DNA of 49,659 nt from DSWT01 sp035415725 (GCA_035415725.1 DAOOGN010000017.1:1-49659); one strand, 5' to 3'. Positions 1 to 8,680 are shown, numbered from the stretch's first letter. The notes: generated by a model not told the origin, from the letters alone. Numbers and translations: made by a program.

Positions 1-70
1 ACCAAAGTCTACGCCAAACCTGGCATAGGGAATAAGTGGCTTCGTCAGGTTTACCAGCCTGAATAGATAC
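1..70 (+). repeat. Right end of dispersed element (copy A, partial)
   Basis: Positions 17-70 match the right end of the complete element copies at 11093-11428 and 46673-47005, including the paired AACCTG and CAGGTT blocks and the terminal motif CTGAATAGATAC. The reverse complement of 49606-49659 matches it at 53 of 54 bases. The left part of the element lies outside the window. Confidence 0.85.
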
Positions 71-108
71 GTTTCGCCAGGGTTACTGGGCTTGAATTTA
101 GATACATC

Positions 109-136
109 TTGACAAGTGCAAAATCGGCTATACAAT
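109..136 (+). promoter_or_regulatory. Sigma-70 type promoter of the lacI-family gene
   Basis: TTGACA at 109-114 and TACAAT at 131-136 are separated by 16 bp. The expected transcription start, near 143, falls inside the inverted repeat at 139-164, which suggests that the regulator represses its own gene. Confidence 0.75.
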
Positions 137-138
137 TT

Positions 139-164
139 TGTTAGCGTTGCCGGTAGCGCTAACA
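139..164. promoter_or_regulatory. Probable LacI-family operator
   Basis: The half-sites TGTTAGCG (139-146) and CGCTAACA (157-164) form a perfect 8-bp inverted repeat with a 10-bp spacer. The right half also belongs to a near-palindrome centred on TAGCGCTA (154-161), close to the TGTTAGCGCTAACA style of operator known for LacI-family repressors. It lies between the -10 box and the ribosome binding site at 164-171. No equally good copy is seen before the substrate-binding protein gene; TATTAGCATAACGG at 1341-1354 is only a weak match. Confidence 0.55.
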
Positions 165-181
165 GGAGGGGGATTGAGCTA

Positions 182-1195
182 ATGACACACCGTGTCAGAA
201 TGGCCGATGTTGCTCGTCAGGCCGGCGTCTCGTTGATGACCGTTTCACGGGTTGTCAATAACAAAGATGACGTTAGCGCCGACACCCGCCAACACGTCCA
301 GGCCACCATCAAACAACTCGGATACCGTCCCAGTGACATTGCGCGCGGTCTGGTGACTAAACGCACCGGCGCTATCGGCCTGGTGGTTCCTGATGTTTCT
401 AACCCCTACTTCTCCGAAGTCGTGCGTGGCGCGGAACACGTGGCCTACGCCAAAGATTACAGCGTTCTGCTATGCAATACCGAAGAAGACATCGAGCGCG
501 AACTGACCGTCCTACAGTCACTGGAGGAAAAATGCGTCGATGGGGTTGTGTTGTGCAGCTCGCGCCTGGCGGAAGATGAACTGGAAGAGGCCATCAGCCG
601 CCATCCGGCCGCTGTGCTGGTCAACCGGCGGCTGGAGTTTACTGCTGAACAGGGTGGCGTCGGCGTGGTGACGTTAGATGACGTCGCGGGCGGGCAAATG
701 GCTACCCAACACCTGCTAGACCGGGGGCATCGAGCGATAGGATTTCTGGCCGGACCACCGACTTCGCACAGTGGCCGGGGGCGTATGGCAGGCTATCGTA
801 TGGCGATGACGGCGGCAGGTCTAGAGATGTCTCCTCAGTGGATCAAACACTGCGCTCCCACAGTAGAAGGGGGGCGGGCAAGTACGCGCAAATTACTCGA
901 CGACAGCCCAGAACTGACCGCGCTGTTTTGTTTCAATGATCTGGTCGCTATCGGGGCGTTGCAAACCTGTGCTGAACTGGGGTTCACGGTTCCTGACAAC
1001 ATCGCGATTGTTGGCTTCGACGATATCCCGCTGGCGGCTCTGGTCACGCCGGCGTTGACTACTTGCCGCATCTTACGCTATGAATTGGGGACCCAGGCGA
1101 TGGAATTGTTGTTGAAACGCATCGCCGGCGACACAGAGGTATGTAAGGAGATCGTCCTGCCGACCGAACTGATCGTGCGCCACAGCGCACCGTGA
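182..1195 (+). CDS. LacI/GalR-family transcriptional regulator
   Basis: This is a 337-residue sugar-responsive repressor of the usual LacI length. The N-terminal helix-turn-helix (ADVARQAGVSLMTVSRVVN, about residues 8-26) is followed by the hinge region (YRPSDIARGL) and a periplasmic-binding-protein-like effector domain starting at GAIGLVVPDVSNPYF. ATG 182 is chosen because AGGAGGGG at 164-171 lies about 10 bases upstream; the longer frame from 116 would start inside the promoter and operator. The gene has its own promoter and operator and is followed by a complete family-5 ABC importer on the same strand, so it probably controls that importer in response to the transported sugar. The effector cannot be named from sequence. 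Confidence 0.92.
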   Translation: MTHRVRMADVARQAGVSLMTVSRVVNNKDDVSADTRQHVQATIKQLGYRPSDIARGLVTKRTGAIGLVVPDVSNPYFSEVVRGAEHVAYAKDYSVLLCNTEEDIERELTVLQSLEEKCVDGVVLCSSRLAEDELEEAISRHPAAVLVNRRLEFTAEQGGVGVVTLDDVAGGQMATQHLLDRGHRAIGFLAGPPTSHSGRGRMAGYRMAMTAAGLEMSPQWIKHCAPTVEGGRASTRKLLDDSPELTALFCFNDLVAIGALQTCAELGFTVPDNIAIVGFDDIPLAALVTPALTTCRILRYELGTQAMELLLKRIAGDTEVCKEIVLPTELIVRHSAP

Positions 1196-1460
1196 ATATT
1201 CTGCGGCAGATAGAGTTTATCCCTGTAGACTGAGCACGCCGGACAAGAAAATGGACGCAGGCTTTCCCATGGAAAACGTCGCTCTCGGTCTGACGATAAA
1301 GCAGCCTTGTTCGGGTTAGGAGGTGAAGACTGGCTCATGATATTAGCATAACGGCACCGGCATATACATCGCGGCGCAGTTAAAACTCACCGCAATAAGC
1401 CAGTAGGATAATTCAAACCATCAACCCATGAAATCAAGTCAGTGCAAAGGAGGGAAACAA
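1196..1460. other. Intergenic region before the importer operon
   Basis: There is no coding potential here. The region should hold the importer promoter, but I see no convincing -35/-10 pair. AAGGAGG at 1447-1453 is the ribosome binding site for ATG 1461. Confidence 0.4.
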
Positions 1461-3419
1461 ATGCACAAGAGACAAATCAGCCGACGCGAGTTTTTGCGCT
1501 TAAGCGCCTTAACCGCTGCGGGTACCGTGTTGGTCGGATGCATAACACCCACAGCGACGCCCGAACCTACCAAAGAGACAGTCGCGGTTACGCCGACAGA
1601 GGAAGTACAGCCTACTGCTATTCCAGCCGCGAAGTACAGCGACGCTCCCATGTTGGCAGGTATGGGACTTCCACCGATAGAGGAGCGCCTGCCCGAAGAG
1701 CCACTGGTGGTTCCACCGGTCGACTCATTGGGTGAATATGGCGGCACCTGGCACCGTGCTTTCCTCGGTGTGGCAGACTTTCATGCTCTGGGCCGCCTTA
1801 TCTACGAGTCCGTACTACGCTGGCCGCGCGATCCCAAGGACCCGATCCAGCCCGGCCTGGCGACGTCGTGGAAATGGTCCGATGATGGTAAGGAGCTGAC
1901 TCTGTACTTCCGTAAGGGACTCAAATGGTCAGATGGCGCGCCATTCACTATGGATGACATCATCTTTTGGTGGGAAGACATCGAGAACGACGAGAACATC
2001 ACGGCCTCTCGGCACATTGAATGGGTGGTCAATGGCGAGCCGATGAAACTGGAAAAGATCGATGACGTCACCATCAAATTGAAGTTCGCCGGGCCAAACG
2101 GCCTGGCCGAAACCACGGGCCTGGCCTTCCACGGTTGCCAGTGGCCGCTGGGCTTCGAGCGCTTCGGTTTCTTCGCGCCCAAGCACTATCTGGAACAATA
2201 CCATCCCAAGCACACCACGGGTGCGACCTACGAGCAGTTCGAGGAGAAGGCGTTCAACTTCAACACCGAGCTACCGGTGATGTACGCCTGGAAGGTGGTA
2301 CAGTGGGAAGCCGGTGCCACCGAAATGATCTCCGAGCGCAATCCCTACTACTGGAAGGTGGATCCAGTCGGCAAGCAGCTCCCCTACATTGATCGGATTC
2401 ACCACGCCCTGGTCGAGAGCGGCGACGCCCTCAACTTGATGGCTATTGCGGGCGATCTGGATATGCAGCACCGCCGCATCAGCTTCAGCCAATACACGGT
2501 CTATCAGGAGAACGCGCAAGCGGGCAACTATCATCTGCTCATTTGGCCCACGGCGCAGGCCTCCACTATCACCCTCTTCCCCAACCAGAGCTATCCCGAT
2601 CTCAAGTATCGCGAATTGCTGCAAAACCTGAAGTTCCGCCAGGCCCTATCACTGGCCATCGATCGCAACATGATCAACGAGGTCTCTTTCCTGGGGCAGG
2701 CCATTCCCCGCAACACCACCGTGGTGCGCGACTCCCCACTGTACCAGGAGGACATCGAGCAGTACTATGCCGCGTATGACACGGCGGGCGCGCAAGCTTT
2801 GCTGGAGGAGATCGGGTTGCAGAAAGGCAGCGATGGCTTCTATCAATTCAAAGACGGCTCGACGATAGAGCTGGTCATCGAGGGCACCGATGCGGTTTCG
2901 GGCGCTAACATGGATGCGCTGGAATTGGTCACCCAGAACTGGAACGACATCGGCCTCAAGACGGTGCTGGAAACGATGTCGCGCGACATCTACTGGCCGA
3001 GGGCCAACAGCAACGAGATCATGATCGCCACCTGGGAGACCGACCGCGGCCTGGTACCGATGGTCGACCCCATCTATCAGTTCCCCTTCGACGAGCGCTC
3101 CTGGATGGGACCTGCCTTTGGCACCTGGTACAAATCTGGCGGCGAGATGGGTGAGGAGCCGATTCCGATCTTCAAAGAGGTCCAGGACCTGTACGATCAG
3201 TACAAGGTCACTGTGGATGCGGCCAAGCAAATTGAAATCGGTAAGCAGATTGTCCGGAAAGCCACCGAGAATTTGTTCTGCATCGGCACGGTGGGAGAGC
3301 CGCCGGCGCTGACGGTGGTTAAGAACAACTTCCACAATGTCATGGAAAAGCACACGTCCGACTGGATCATCTTCACACCGGGCACGATGGACCCACCCCA
3401 ATTCTGGATCGAACAATAA
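1461..3419 (+). CDS. ABC importer substrate-binding lipoprotein, family 5 (Dpp/Opp type)
   Basis: This 652-residue SBP_bac_5 protein captures the substrate outside the membrane. The N-terminus has a twin-arginine motif (SRREFLR, residues 7-13) and a lipobox (LVGC, Cys27), so it is a Tat-exported lipoprotein. A Thr/Pro/Glu-rich linker of about 40 residues follows. The family-5 body is recognisable (KGLKWSDGAPFTMDDIIFWW; ALSLAIDRNMIN). It is longer than typical dipeptide-binding proteins (about 500-550), a size seen among family-5 oligosaccharide binders, and the LacI gene upstream also points to sugars; peptides cannot be excluded. ATG 1461 is preferred over 1428 because of AAGGAGG at 1447-1453 and because the Tat motif then sits at the usual place. 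Confidence 0.93.
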   Translation: MHKRQISRREFLRLSALTAAGTVLVGCITPTATPEPTKETVAVTPTEEVQPTAIPAAKYSDAPMLAGMGLPPIEERLPEEPLVVPPVDSLGEYGGTWHRAFLGVADFHALGRLIYESVLRWPRDPKDPIQPGLATSWKWSDDGKELTLYFRKGLKWSDGAPFTMDDIIFWWEDIENDENITASRHIEWVVNGEPMKLEKIDDVTIKLKFAGPNGLAETTGLAFHGCQWPLGFERFGFFAPKHYLEQYHPKHTTGATYEQFEEKAFNFNTELPVMYAWKVVQWEAGATEMISERNPYYWKVDPVGKQLPYIDRIHHALVESGDALNLMAIAGDLDMQHRRISFSQYTVYQENAQAGNYHLLIWPTAQASTITLFPNQSYPDLKYRELLQNLKFRQALSLAIDRNMINEVSFLGQAIPRNTTVVRDSPLYQEDIEQYYAAYDTAGAQALLEEIGLQKGSDGFYQFKDGSTIELVIEGTDAVSGANMDALELVTQNWNDIGLKTVLETMSRDIYWPRANSNEIMIATWETDRGLVPMVDPIYQFPFDERSWMGPAFGTWYKSGGEMGEEPIPIFKEVQDLYDQYKVTVDAAKQIEIGKQIVRKATENLFCIGTVGEPPALTVVKNNFHNVMEKHTSDWIIFTPGTMDPPQFWIEQ

Positions 3420-3428
3420 CGAACAACA

Positions 3429-3461
3429 GGTGGGGTGCATTCCGGCAAAGTGCACCCCACC
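3429..3461 (+). terminator. Strong hairpin after the binding-protein gene (attenuator or mRNA stabiliser)
   Basis: GGTGGGGTGCA (3429-3439) pairs perfectly with TGCACCCCACC (3451-3461) across an 11-base loop. No U-tract follows. Such structures between a binding-protein gene and its permease genes often protect the upstream mRNA and lower permease expression. Confidence 0.65.
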
Positions 3462-3515
3462 CGGTACGTTATTGCTCCGACCATAAGACTCAGTAGACCT
3501 GATTTCGCTCGGTCT

Positions 3516-3557
3516 GGGATCGCCAGATCCAGACCAGGACGGGGGTCTGGCGATCCC
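3516..3557 (+). other. Second hairpin between binding protein and permeases
   Basis: GGGATCGCCAGA (3516-3527) pairs with TCTGGCGATCCC (3546-3557), a 12-bp perfect stem with an 18-base loop. It is GC-rich and followed by CTTTTG, so it might also act as a weak terminator. Confidence 0.6.
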
Positions 3558-3582
3558 CGCGGAGCCTTTTGTGGACTACCGA

Positions 3583-3602
3583 GACTAACGACTACAGGAC
3601 TA
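3583..3602 (+). repeat. GACTA repeat, 20-mer shared with 32032-32051
   Basis: GACTAACGACTACAGGACTA is present here and, identically, at 32032-32051. Each copy lies just upstream of an ABC transporter gene start (3620 and 32054). It is made of short GACTA-containing units. Confidence 0.7.
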
Positions 3603-3619
3603 TTTTGAAGGAGCCGGTT

Positions 3620-4603
3620 ATGTTAGCTTATATGGGGAGACGTATTCTGGGAATGATCCCCACACTCTTTATCGTATCCGTCGTCACCTTCATTATCATC
3701 CAGTTGCCGCCGGGTGACTTTTTCACGACGCGGGCGATCGAGATCGCGATGAGCGGCGGCGGGCAAGACAAAGAGACCGTCCTGAAGATGCAAGAACGTT
3801 ACGGCCTGGACAAACCATTGTATGTTCAGTACTGGCGCTGGGTCTCTGGCTTCCCGCGTGGAGACTTCGGATATTCGCTCGAATGGAATAGCCCGGTTCT
3901 GCCCATTGTGATGAAGCGTATGTGGTACACTCTCCAAGTAGGGGGGCTGTCGCTCCTCTTCATGGTCGCCGTGGCCGTTCCCATCGGTATCTATTCGGCC
4001 ACCCACCAGTATTCCTTCGGCGATCATGCGCTCTCCCTGATAGGATTTCTGGGATTATCATTGCCCGGCTTCCTCCTCGCATTACTATGGATGTTCTTGG
4101 GCATCATCGTGCTACGCATTCCGGTGGGCGGAGAGCTCTCCAAAAGCATGGCTGACCAGCCCTGGAACCTGGCGAAAGTGTTGGACTATCTGAATCATCT
4201 CTGGCCGCCGGCCGTGATTCTGGGTCTGGCGAGCACGGCTCAACTCCAGCGCATTATGCGGGGCAATCTGCTGGACGTGATGGGACAACAATTTATCACC
4301 ACCGCACGTGCCAAAGGGCTCAAAGAGAAACAGGTCGTCAACAAATACGGCGTACGCGCGGCCATCAATCCTTTGATCAGCGTGATGGCCATGGAAATCC
4401 CCAAAATCATTTCAGAATCGACCATCGTAGGGATCGTCATGTCGGTGCCAACCACCGGCCCTCTGCTGTGGCGTGCGCTGGAGACCCAGGATATGTACCT
4501 GGCCGGAACTTTTCTGCTCTTCATGACCCTGTTATTAATGGTCGCCAACTTGTTGGCCGATATGGCTCTGGCATGGGCTGACCCAAGGATTGTGTACACA
4601 TGA
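3620..4603 (+). CDS. ABC importer permease, DppB/OppB type
   Basis: This 327-residue integral membrane protein is the first permease of the importer. An N-terminal membrane helix (GMIPTLFIVSVVTFIII) is followed by the typical extracytoplasmic segment containing LPPGDFF and YGLDKPLYVQYWRW, then the transport core with an EAA-like loop (ITTARAKGLKEKQVVNKYGVRAAINPLI, about residues 230-257). ATG 3620 is supported by GAAGGAG at 3607-3613; the longer frame from 3569 begins inside the GACTA repeat. Its stop codon overlaps the next gene's start (ATGA, 4600-4603), so the two permeases are translationally coupled. Confidence 0.93.
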   Translation: MLAYMGRRILGMIPTLFIVSVVTFIIIQLPPGDFFTTRAIEIAMSGGGQDKETVLKMQERYGLDKPLYVQYWRWVSGFPRGDFGYSLEWNSPVLPIVMKRMWYTLQVGGLSLLFMVAVAVPIGIYSATHQYSFGDHALSLIGFLGLSLPGFLLALLWMFLGIIVLRIPVGGELSKSMADQPWNLAKVLDYLNHLWPPAVILGLASTAQLQRIMRGNLLDVMGQQFITTARAKGLKEKQVVNKYGVRAAINPLISVMAMEIPKIISESTIVGIVMSVPTTGPLLWRALETQDMYLAGTFLLFMTLLLMVANLLADMALAWADPRIVYT

Positions 4604-5778
4604 GCGACACAACGAACAAGTCCGCAGAACTATTCAGGCTATACGAGGAATTGAGCGACGCGAGCGCAGACCTCGAATCGGAAGAGTCGGTAGACCAAAA
4701 AGCCCTCGACGCCATTTTCGCCGCCTCGCAATGGCAACTGATGTGGCGGAAGTTCAAGCGCAACAAGGTCGCTATCGTAGGCGGGATCGTGGTGGCACTT
4801 TACTATCTGCTGGCGCTCCTGGCAGGCTTCGTCGCCCCGTACACCCTCGAAGCACGGTTTGTCCAATACATCCATATGCCTCCCCAGCGGATTCACATCT
4901 TCTATGCGGGGAAGCTACAGCCGTATGTCTGTGATGTAGAACTGACCGTCGACGAAAATTTACGCAAGCACTATGCGCCCAACTGCGACAGACGATTCCC
5001 GCTCCAATTCTTTGCCCACGGTGAATCCTACAAACTGCTGGGATTGATCGACACCGACGTGCATCTGTTCCTGACGTCAGATGGGATCGTCTCACTGCTC
5101 GGCACTGACCGGCAGGGACGCGACATGTTTTCCCGCATCCTCTACGGCAGTCAGGTCTCACTGACCATTGGGTTGCTCGGCGTGATGCTGAGCCTGATCT
5201 TGGGATCGGTGCTGGGCGTCGTCTCGGGCTACTATGGCGGCTGGATTGACGACCTCATGCAACGGTTGATCGAGTTAGTCCGCTCCTTCCCCTCCATTCC
5301 TTTGTGGATGGCGCTATCGGCCGCCGTGCCGCCGCATTGGCCGCCGCTGCGGACCTACTTCGCTATAACCGTCATCCTCTCCCTGATCGGTTGGACCTGG
5401 TTAGCCCGCCAGCTCCGGGGCAAAGTGCTCTCCTTGCGCCACGAAGACTTTGTCCTGGCGGCGAAAATGACCGGGGCGACCGATGCGTGGGTCATCTTCC
5501 GGCACCTCATCCCGGCGACCCTCAGCCACATCATCGTTGTCTCGACGCTGTCGATGCCATCCATGATCCTGGCAGAGACCTCGTTGAGCTTTTTGGGCCT
5601 GGGACTTCGTCCGCCAGTCACGAGTTGGGGGGTGCTGCTCAAAGAAGTGCAAAATATCCAATCTATCGCGCTCTATCCCTGGGTATTTGCGCCGGCGCTG
5701 GCTATTGCTCTCCTGATCCTGGCCTTCAACTTCTTAGGCGACGGTCTCCGTGATGCCGCCGACCCCTATACGGTGTAG
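4600..5778 (+). CDS. ABC importer permease, DppC/OppC type
   Basis: This 392-residue protein is the second permease of the importer. An N-terminal cytoplasmic stretch leads to one membrane helix (about residues 60-78). An enlarged extracytoplasmic loop of roughly 85 residues follows, with three cysteines (ending near the FFAHGESYKLLGL segment), then the DRQGRDMFSRILYGSQVSLTIG motif typical of OppC and the permease core with an EAA loop (VLAAKMTGATDAWVIFRHLIPATL). The loop makes it about 90 residues longer than common DppC proteins; similar long forms occur in family-5 sugar importers. It overlaps the upstream permease by 4 bases and precedes the ATPase genes by 5 bases. Confidence 0.93.
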   Translation: MSDTTNKSAELFRLYEELSDASADLESEESVDQKALDAIFAASQWQLMWRKFKRNKVAIVGGIVVALYYLLALLAGFVAPYTLEARFVQYIHMPPQRIHIFYAGKLQPYVCDVELTVDENLRKHYAPNCDRRFPLQFFAHGESYKLLGLIDTDVHLFLTSDGIVSLLGTDRQGRDMFSRILYGSQVSLTIGLLGVMLSLILGSVLGVVSGYYGGWIDDLMQRLIELVRSFPSIPLWMALSAAVPPHWPPLRTYFAITVILSLIGWTWLARQLRGKVLSLRHEDFVLAAKMTGATDAWVIFRHLIPATLSHIIVVSTLSMPSMILAETSLSFLGLGLRPPVTSWGVLLKEVQNIQSIALYPWVFAPALAIALLILAFNFLGDGLRDAADPYTV

Positions 5779-5783
5779 GTAAC

Positions 5784-6797
5784 ATGGTAGCCACTCAACA
5801 ACGCTATATTGTCCAGATCAAGGATCTGAAGACGCACTTCTACACCCTGGATGGCGTCGTCCAGGCTGTGGATGGCGTGTCGCTGGAGATCGAGCCGGGA
5901 GAGTCACTTGGCCTGGTCGGGGAATCAGGGTGTGGGAAAAGTGTGACCGCTTTCTCGATTCTCCGTTTACTCCCCAAAAAGACCGCCCGCATCGTCCATG
6001 GCAACATCCTGTATGATCGGGGAGACGGCAGTCCGGCCGTCGAACTGACAACCGTTGACCCGAATGGCGACCTGATCCGCAATATCCGCGGGAACGAGAT
6101 TGCTATGATCTTTCAGGAGCCGCTGACGTCTCTGTCGCCAATGCACACCGTCGGCAATCAAATCATCGAGGCGATTCAGTTGCATCAAGGACTCGATGAC
6201 GAAGCGGCGCGCCAACAGGCACTCTCCTGGCTGGATAGGGTGGGCATGGGGACGAGCGGGGCCAATCAGATCATCGACCAATATCCGCATCGGCTTTCGG
6301 GGGGACAGCGACAACGGGCGATGATCGCCATGGCGCTCTCCTGTAAGCCCCAACTGCTCATCGCCGACGAGCCGACCACGGCACTGGATGTCACCATCCA
6401 GGCCCAGATTCTGGAATTGATGAAGGACCTGCAAGAGCAACTCGGCATGGCGATTCTCATGATCACGCACAACCTGGGCGTCATCGCGGAAATGTGCGAG
6501 CGTGTCGCCGTGATGTATATGGGCAAGATTGTCGAAAGTGGCGACGTGCGCACCATCTTCCGTCATCCAATCCACCCTTACACGGTGGGGCTGATGCGTT
6601 CCATTCCGCAACTGGGGCGGCAGGTAAAAGCGCGGCTGACCCCCATTCCAGGCAGTATCCCGGATCCATACTCCGTGCCGAGCGGCTGCGCCTTCTTGCC
6701 CCGCTGTCCCGTTCCCAAAATGGAAGCCTGCCGTCAAGAGGTTCCATTGATCGAGGTGGAGCCAGGCCATTTTGCGCGTTGCGTGCTGTACGGTTAG
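5784..6797 (+). CDS. ABC importer ATP-binding protein, DppD/OppD type
   Basis: This 337-residue ATPase energises the importer. Visible motifs are Walker A GESGCGKS (residues 46-53), Q-loop IFQEPLTSLSP, signature LSGGQRQR, Walker B LLIADEPTTALD and a switch histidine in MITHNLG. The C-terminal oligopeptide/dipeptide extension carries four cysteines (CAFLPRCP...ACRQ...RCVLYG), the pattern that binds an iron-sulfur cluster in Opp/Dpp ATPases. The ribosome binding site is weak, but the gene starts only 5 bases after the permease stop, which favours re-initiation. Confidence 0.94.
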   Translation: MVATQQRYIVQIKDLKTHFYTLDGVVQAVDGVSLEIEPGESLGLVGESGCGKSVTAFSILRLLPKKTARIVHGNILYDRGDGSPAVELTTVDPNGDLIRNIRGNEIAMIFQEPLTSLSPMHTVGNQIIEAIQLHQGLDDEAARQQALSWLDRVGMGTSGANQIIDQYPHRLSGGQRQRAMIAMALSCKPQLLIADEPTTALDVTIQAQILELMKDLQEQLGMAILMITHNLGVIAEMCERVAVMYMGKIVESGDVRTIFRHPIHPYTVGLMRSIPQLGRQVKARLTPIPGSIPDPYSVPSGCAFLPRCPVPKMEACRQEVPLIEVEPGHFARCVLYG

Positions 6798-6817
6798 TCA
6801 TCGTTTTGTGAGGTCCT

Positions 6818-7837
6818 ATGGAATCCAAGGCGCCCATTCTATTGGAAGTCAAGAACCTGAAGAAATATTTCCCCATCAAAACGGGTTTTTTCCGCCGGGT
6901 GACCGGTCAGGTCAGCGCCGTGGATGGGGTTAGTTTCTTCATCCGCGAGGGCGAGACGCTCGGATTGGTGGGCGAGTCAGGCTGTGGAAAGACGACCACC
7001 GGACGCTGTATTTTGCGCGCCTACACGCCGACCGCCGGCGAGGTATGGTTCCGCAAAGATGGCGCGATGGTCAACATCCTCGAATTGTCCACGCAAGAGA
7101 TGAAACCCCTGCGACGTGAGATGCAGATCATTTTTCAGGACCCCTTCTCTTCGCTCAACCCGCGGATGACCGTGATGGACATTGTCAGCGAGCCGCTACG
7201 TATCCATGGTCTGGCCCAAGGGGCGGAACTCAAAGCGCAGGTCAGAGAACTGCTCGAAGCCGTGGGCCTCAAAGCGCAGCATATGAACCGCTACCCGTAT
7301 GCCTTCAGCGGCGGGCAACGACAGCGCATCGGCATTGCGCGCGCCCTGGCACTGCGTCCCCGGCTGATCGTGTGTGATGAGCCGGTCTCGGCACTGGACG
7401 TCTCCGTGCAGGCGCAGACACTCAACCTGCTGGAAGACCTGCAAAAAGAGTTTGGGCTGACCTACCTCTTCATTGCACACGATCTGTCTGTCGTGGAGCA
7501 TATCAGCGACCGGGTGGCCGTGATGTACCTGGGGAATATCGTTGAGCTGGCCCAGGCGGAGGAACTCTACACCCATCCCCTCCATCCGTACAGCGAGGCC
7601 CTGCTTTCGGCGATTCCCCGCACCGATCCCGATCACGTCTCGAAACGCCTTGTCTTGCCGGGCGATGTTCCCAGTCCGGCAAACCCGCCCCCGGGTTGCA
7701 AGTTCCACCCCCGCTGCCGCTACGCCCAGGAGATTTGCCATACGGAGAAGCCTGAATGGCGGGAATGGCGCGATGAGCACTGGGTGGCCTGCCACCGGGC
7801 CGAAGAATTGAGTCTGGCAGGTATTGACTACGCTTGA
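6818..7837 (+). CDS. ABC importer ATP-binding protein, DppF/OppF type
   Basis: This 339-residue second ATPase forms the heterodimer with the preceding gene product. Walker A is GESGCGKT, the Q-loop is IFQDPFSSLNP, the signature FSGGQRQR is followed by a Walker B of the LIVCDEPVSALD form, and the H-loop is IAHDLSVV. The C-terminal oligopeptide extension has its own cysteine set (CKFHPRCRYAQEICH...ACHR), again suggesting an iron-sulfur site. It lies 20 bases downstream of the DppD-like gene with a TGAGG ribosome binding site, and an 11-bp terminator hairpin at 7859-7884 closes the operon. Confidence 0.94.
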   Translation: MESKAPILLEVKNLKKYFPIKTGFFRRVTGQVSAVDGVSFFIREGETLGLVGESGCGKTTTGRCILRAYTPTAGEVWFRKDGAMVNILELSTQEMKPLRREMQIIFQDPFSSLNPRMTVMDIVSEPLRIHGLAQGAELKAQVRELLEAVGLKAQHMNRYPYAFSGGQRQRIGIARALALRPRLIVCDEPVSALDVSVQAQTLNLLEDLQKEFGLTYLFIAHDLSVVEHISDRVAVMYLGNIVELAQAEELYTHPLHPYSEALLSAIPRTDPDHVSKRLVLPGDVPSPANPPPGCKFHPRCRYAQEICHTEKPEWREWRDEHWVACHRAEELSLAGIDYA

Positions 7838-7858
7838 GCAAGCGCATGACGCCGAAAT

Positions 7859-7884
7859 GGGCCGCCGGTACAGACCGGCGGCCC
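7859..7884 (+). terminator. Intrinsic terminator of the importer operon
   Basis: GGGCCGCCGGT (7859-7869) and ACCGGCGGCCC (7874-7884) form an 11-bp perfect stem with a 4-base loop, followed by GTTCGTTTGG. The U-tract is weak, but the stem is very stable and well placed after the last gene. It lies just beyond the stop of the opposing pseudogene and could serve both strands. Confidence 0.75.
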
Positions 7885-7903
7885 GTTCGTTTGGTATCAC
7901 AGT

Positions 7904-8680
7904 TTATTGAGTCGTAGATAGATCGACCGCTTTTGCAGCAAGGTGTACGAACTCCTGCACATCCTGATCGCGGGGTAGATACTCTGCAATGCGCTGAGCG
8001 TCTCGCGCCACATCTTCCAGCTCTATCCCGGCATCCTTGGCCCAATAGCTCTGGCGCAGAATCTCGGCGTATTGCGCAACCACGGCGGTCATCTGGAAGC
8101 GTGGATCACTCTCTGCAAACTCGTCGCTCAGATCGTTGCGTGCGGCGCTGCGGCTGATTTGGGTGACTGTACCAGTGTTGGGATCTTCCCAGCGCAGGTA
8201 GACGGTGAGCGCAGTCGCCTGTGGATCGGCATCGGCTTCGAACTTCACCTCATACAGCGCGGTGACGCTGTGCCCCGGCCCGAGTTCGCCCGCATCCACT
8301 TCATCGTTGCGGAAATCGTCGTCGGCAACGTCGCGGTTCTCGTACCCGATGAGGCGATAGCGACTCACCACGTCCGGGTTGAATTCCACCTGCACCTTGG
8401 CGTCGCGGGCAATCACCTGCAAAGACGAGGGCAGCCGGTGAACGAAGATACGCTCGGCTTCCTTGATGTCATCCACGTAGGCGTAGAACCCATCGCCGTC
8501 GTTGGCGAGTTGTTCCATCAGGACATCGTTGTAATTACCTGTACAATCAACTAACGCCTGGTTTACGCTTAGGGGCGCGCTTGTCACTCGATAAGTTCTT
8601 ACGATGCCCTGTAATCGAAGATTCTGCCTTGAACTTCGAAATTCAGTGAACTTTCTCTTCCTGGGCTGCATGTAACCCAT
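7904..8680 (-). pseudogene. Truncated copy of the YfbK-like vWA lipoprotein gene
   Basis: This 258-codon frame has about 48 unrelated N-terminal residues. From NDVLMEQLANDGDGFY onward it matches the C-terminal 40% of the protein encoded at 8723-10321 (end of the vWA fold plus the DUF3520-type tail). It lacks the signal peptide, lipobox and MIDAS motif, so it cannot work as the full protein does. Positions 7944-8470 are base-for-base identical to 10281-9755 in inverted orientation, while both ends of the homology have diverged. The last residues differ (VHLAAKAVDLSTTQ here, VQLAVKAIDLSPTQ in the full gene). It looks like the remnant of a divergently placed paralogue. Confidence 0.8.
7944..8470 (-). 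repeat. Left arm of a 527-bp perfect inverted repeat
   Basis: Comparing the strands by eye, every base from 7944 to 8470 pairs with 10281 down to 9755. The first mismatches are at 7943/10282 and 8471/9754. The arms are separated by 1284 bp that contain the 5' part of the intact gene and its upstream region. Confidence 0.9.

Noticed and set aside
1341..1354. Second LacI operator before the importer
   Set aside because: TATTAGCATAACGG matches the operator at 139-164 in only one half and is not palindromic enough to claim.
8072..8554. 160-codon plus-strand frame, repeated in inverted form at 9716-10153
   Set aside because: It occurs twice only because it lies opposite the duplicated vWA C-terminal sequence; it is not an independent gene family.
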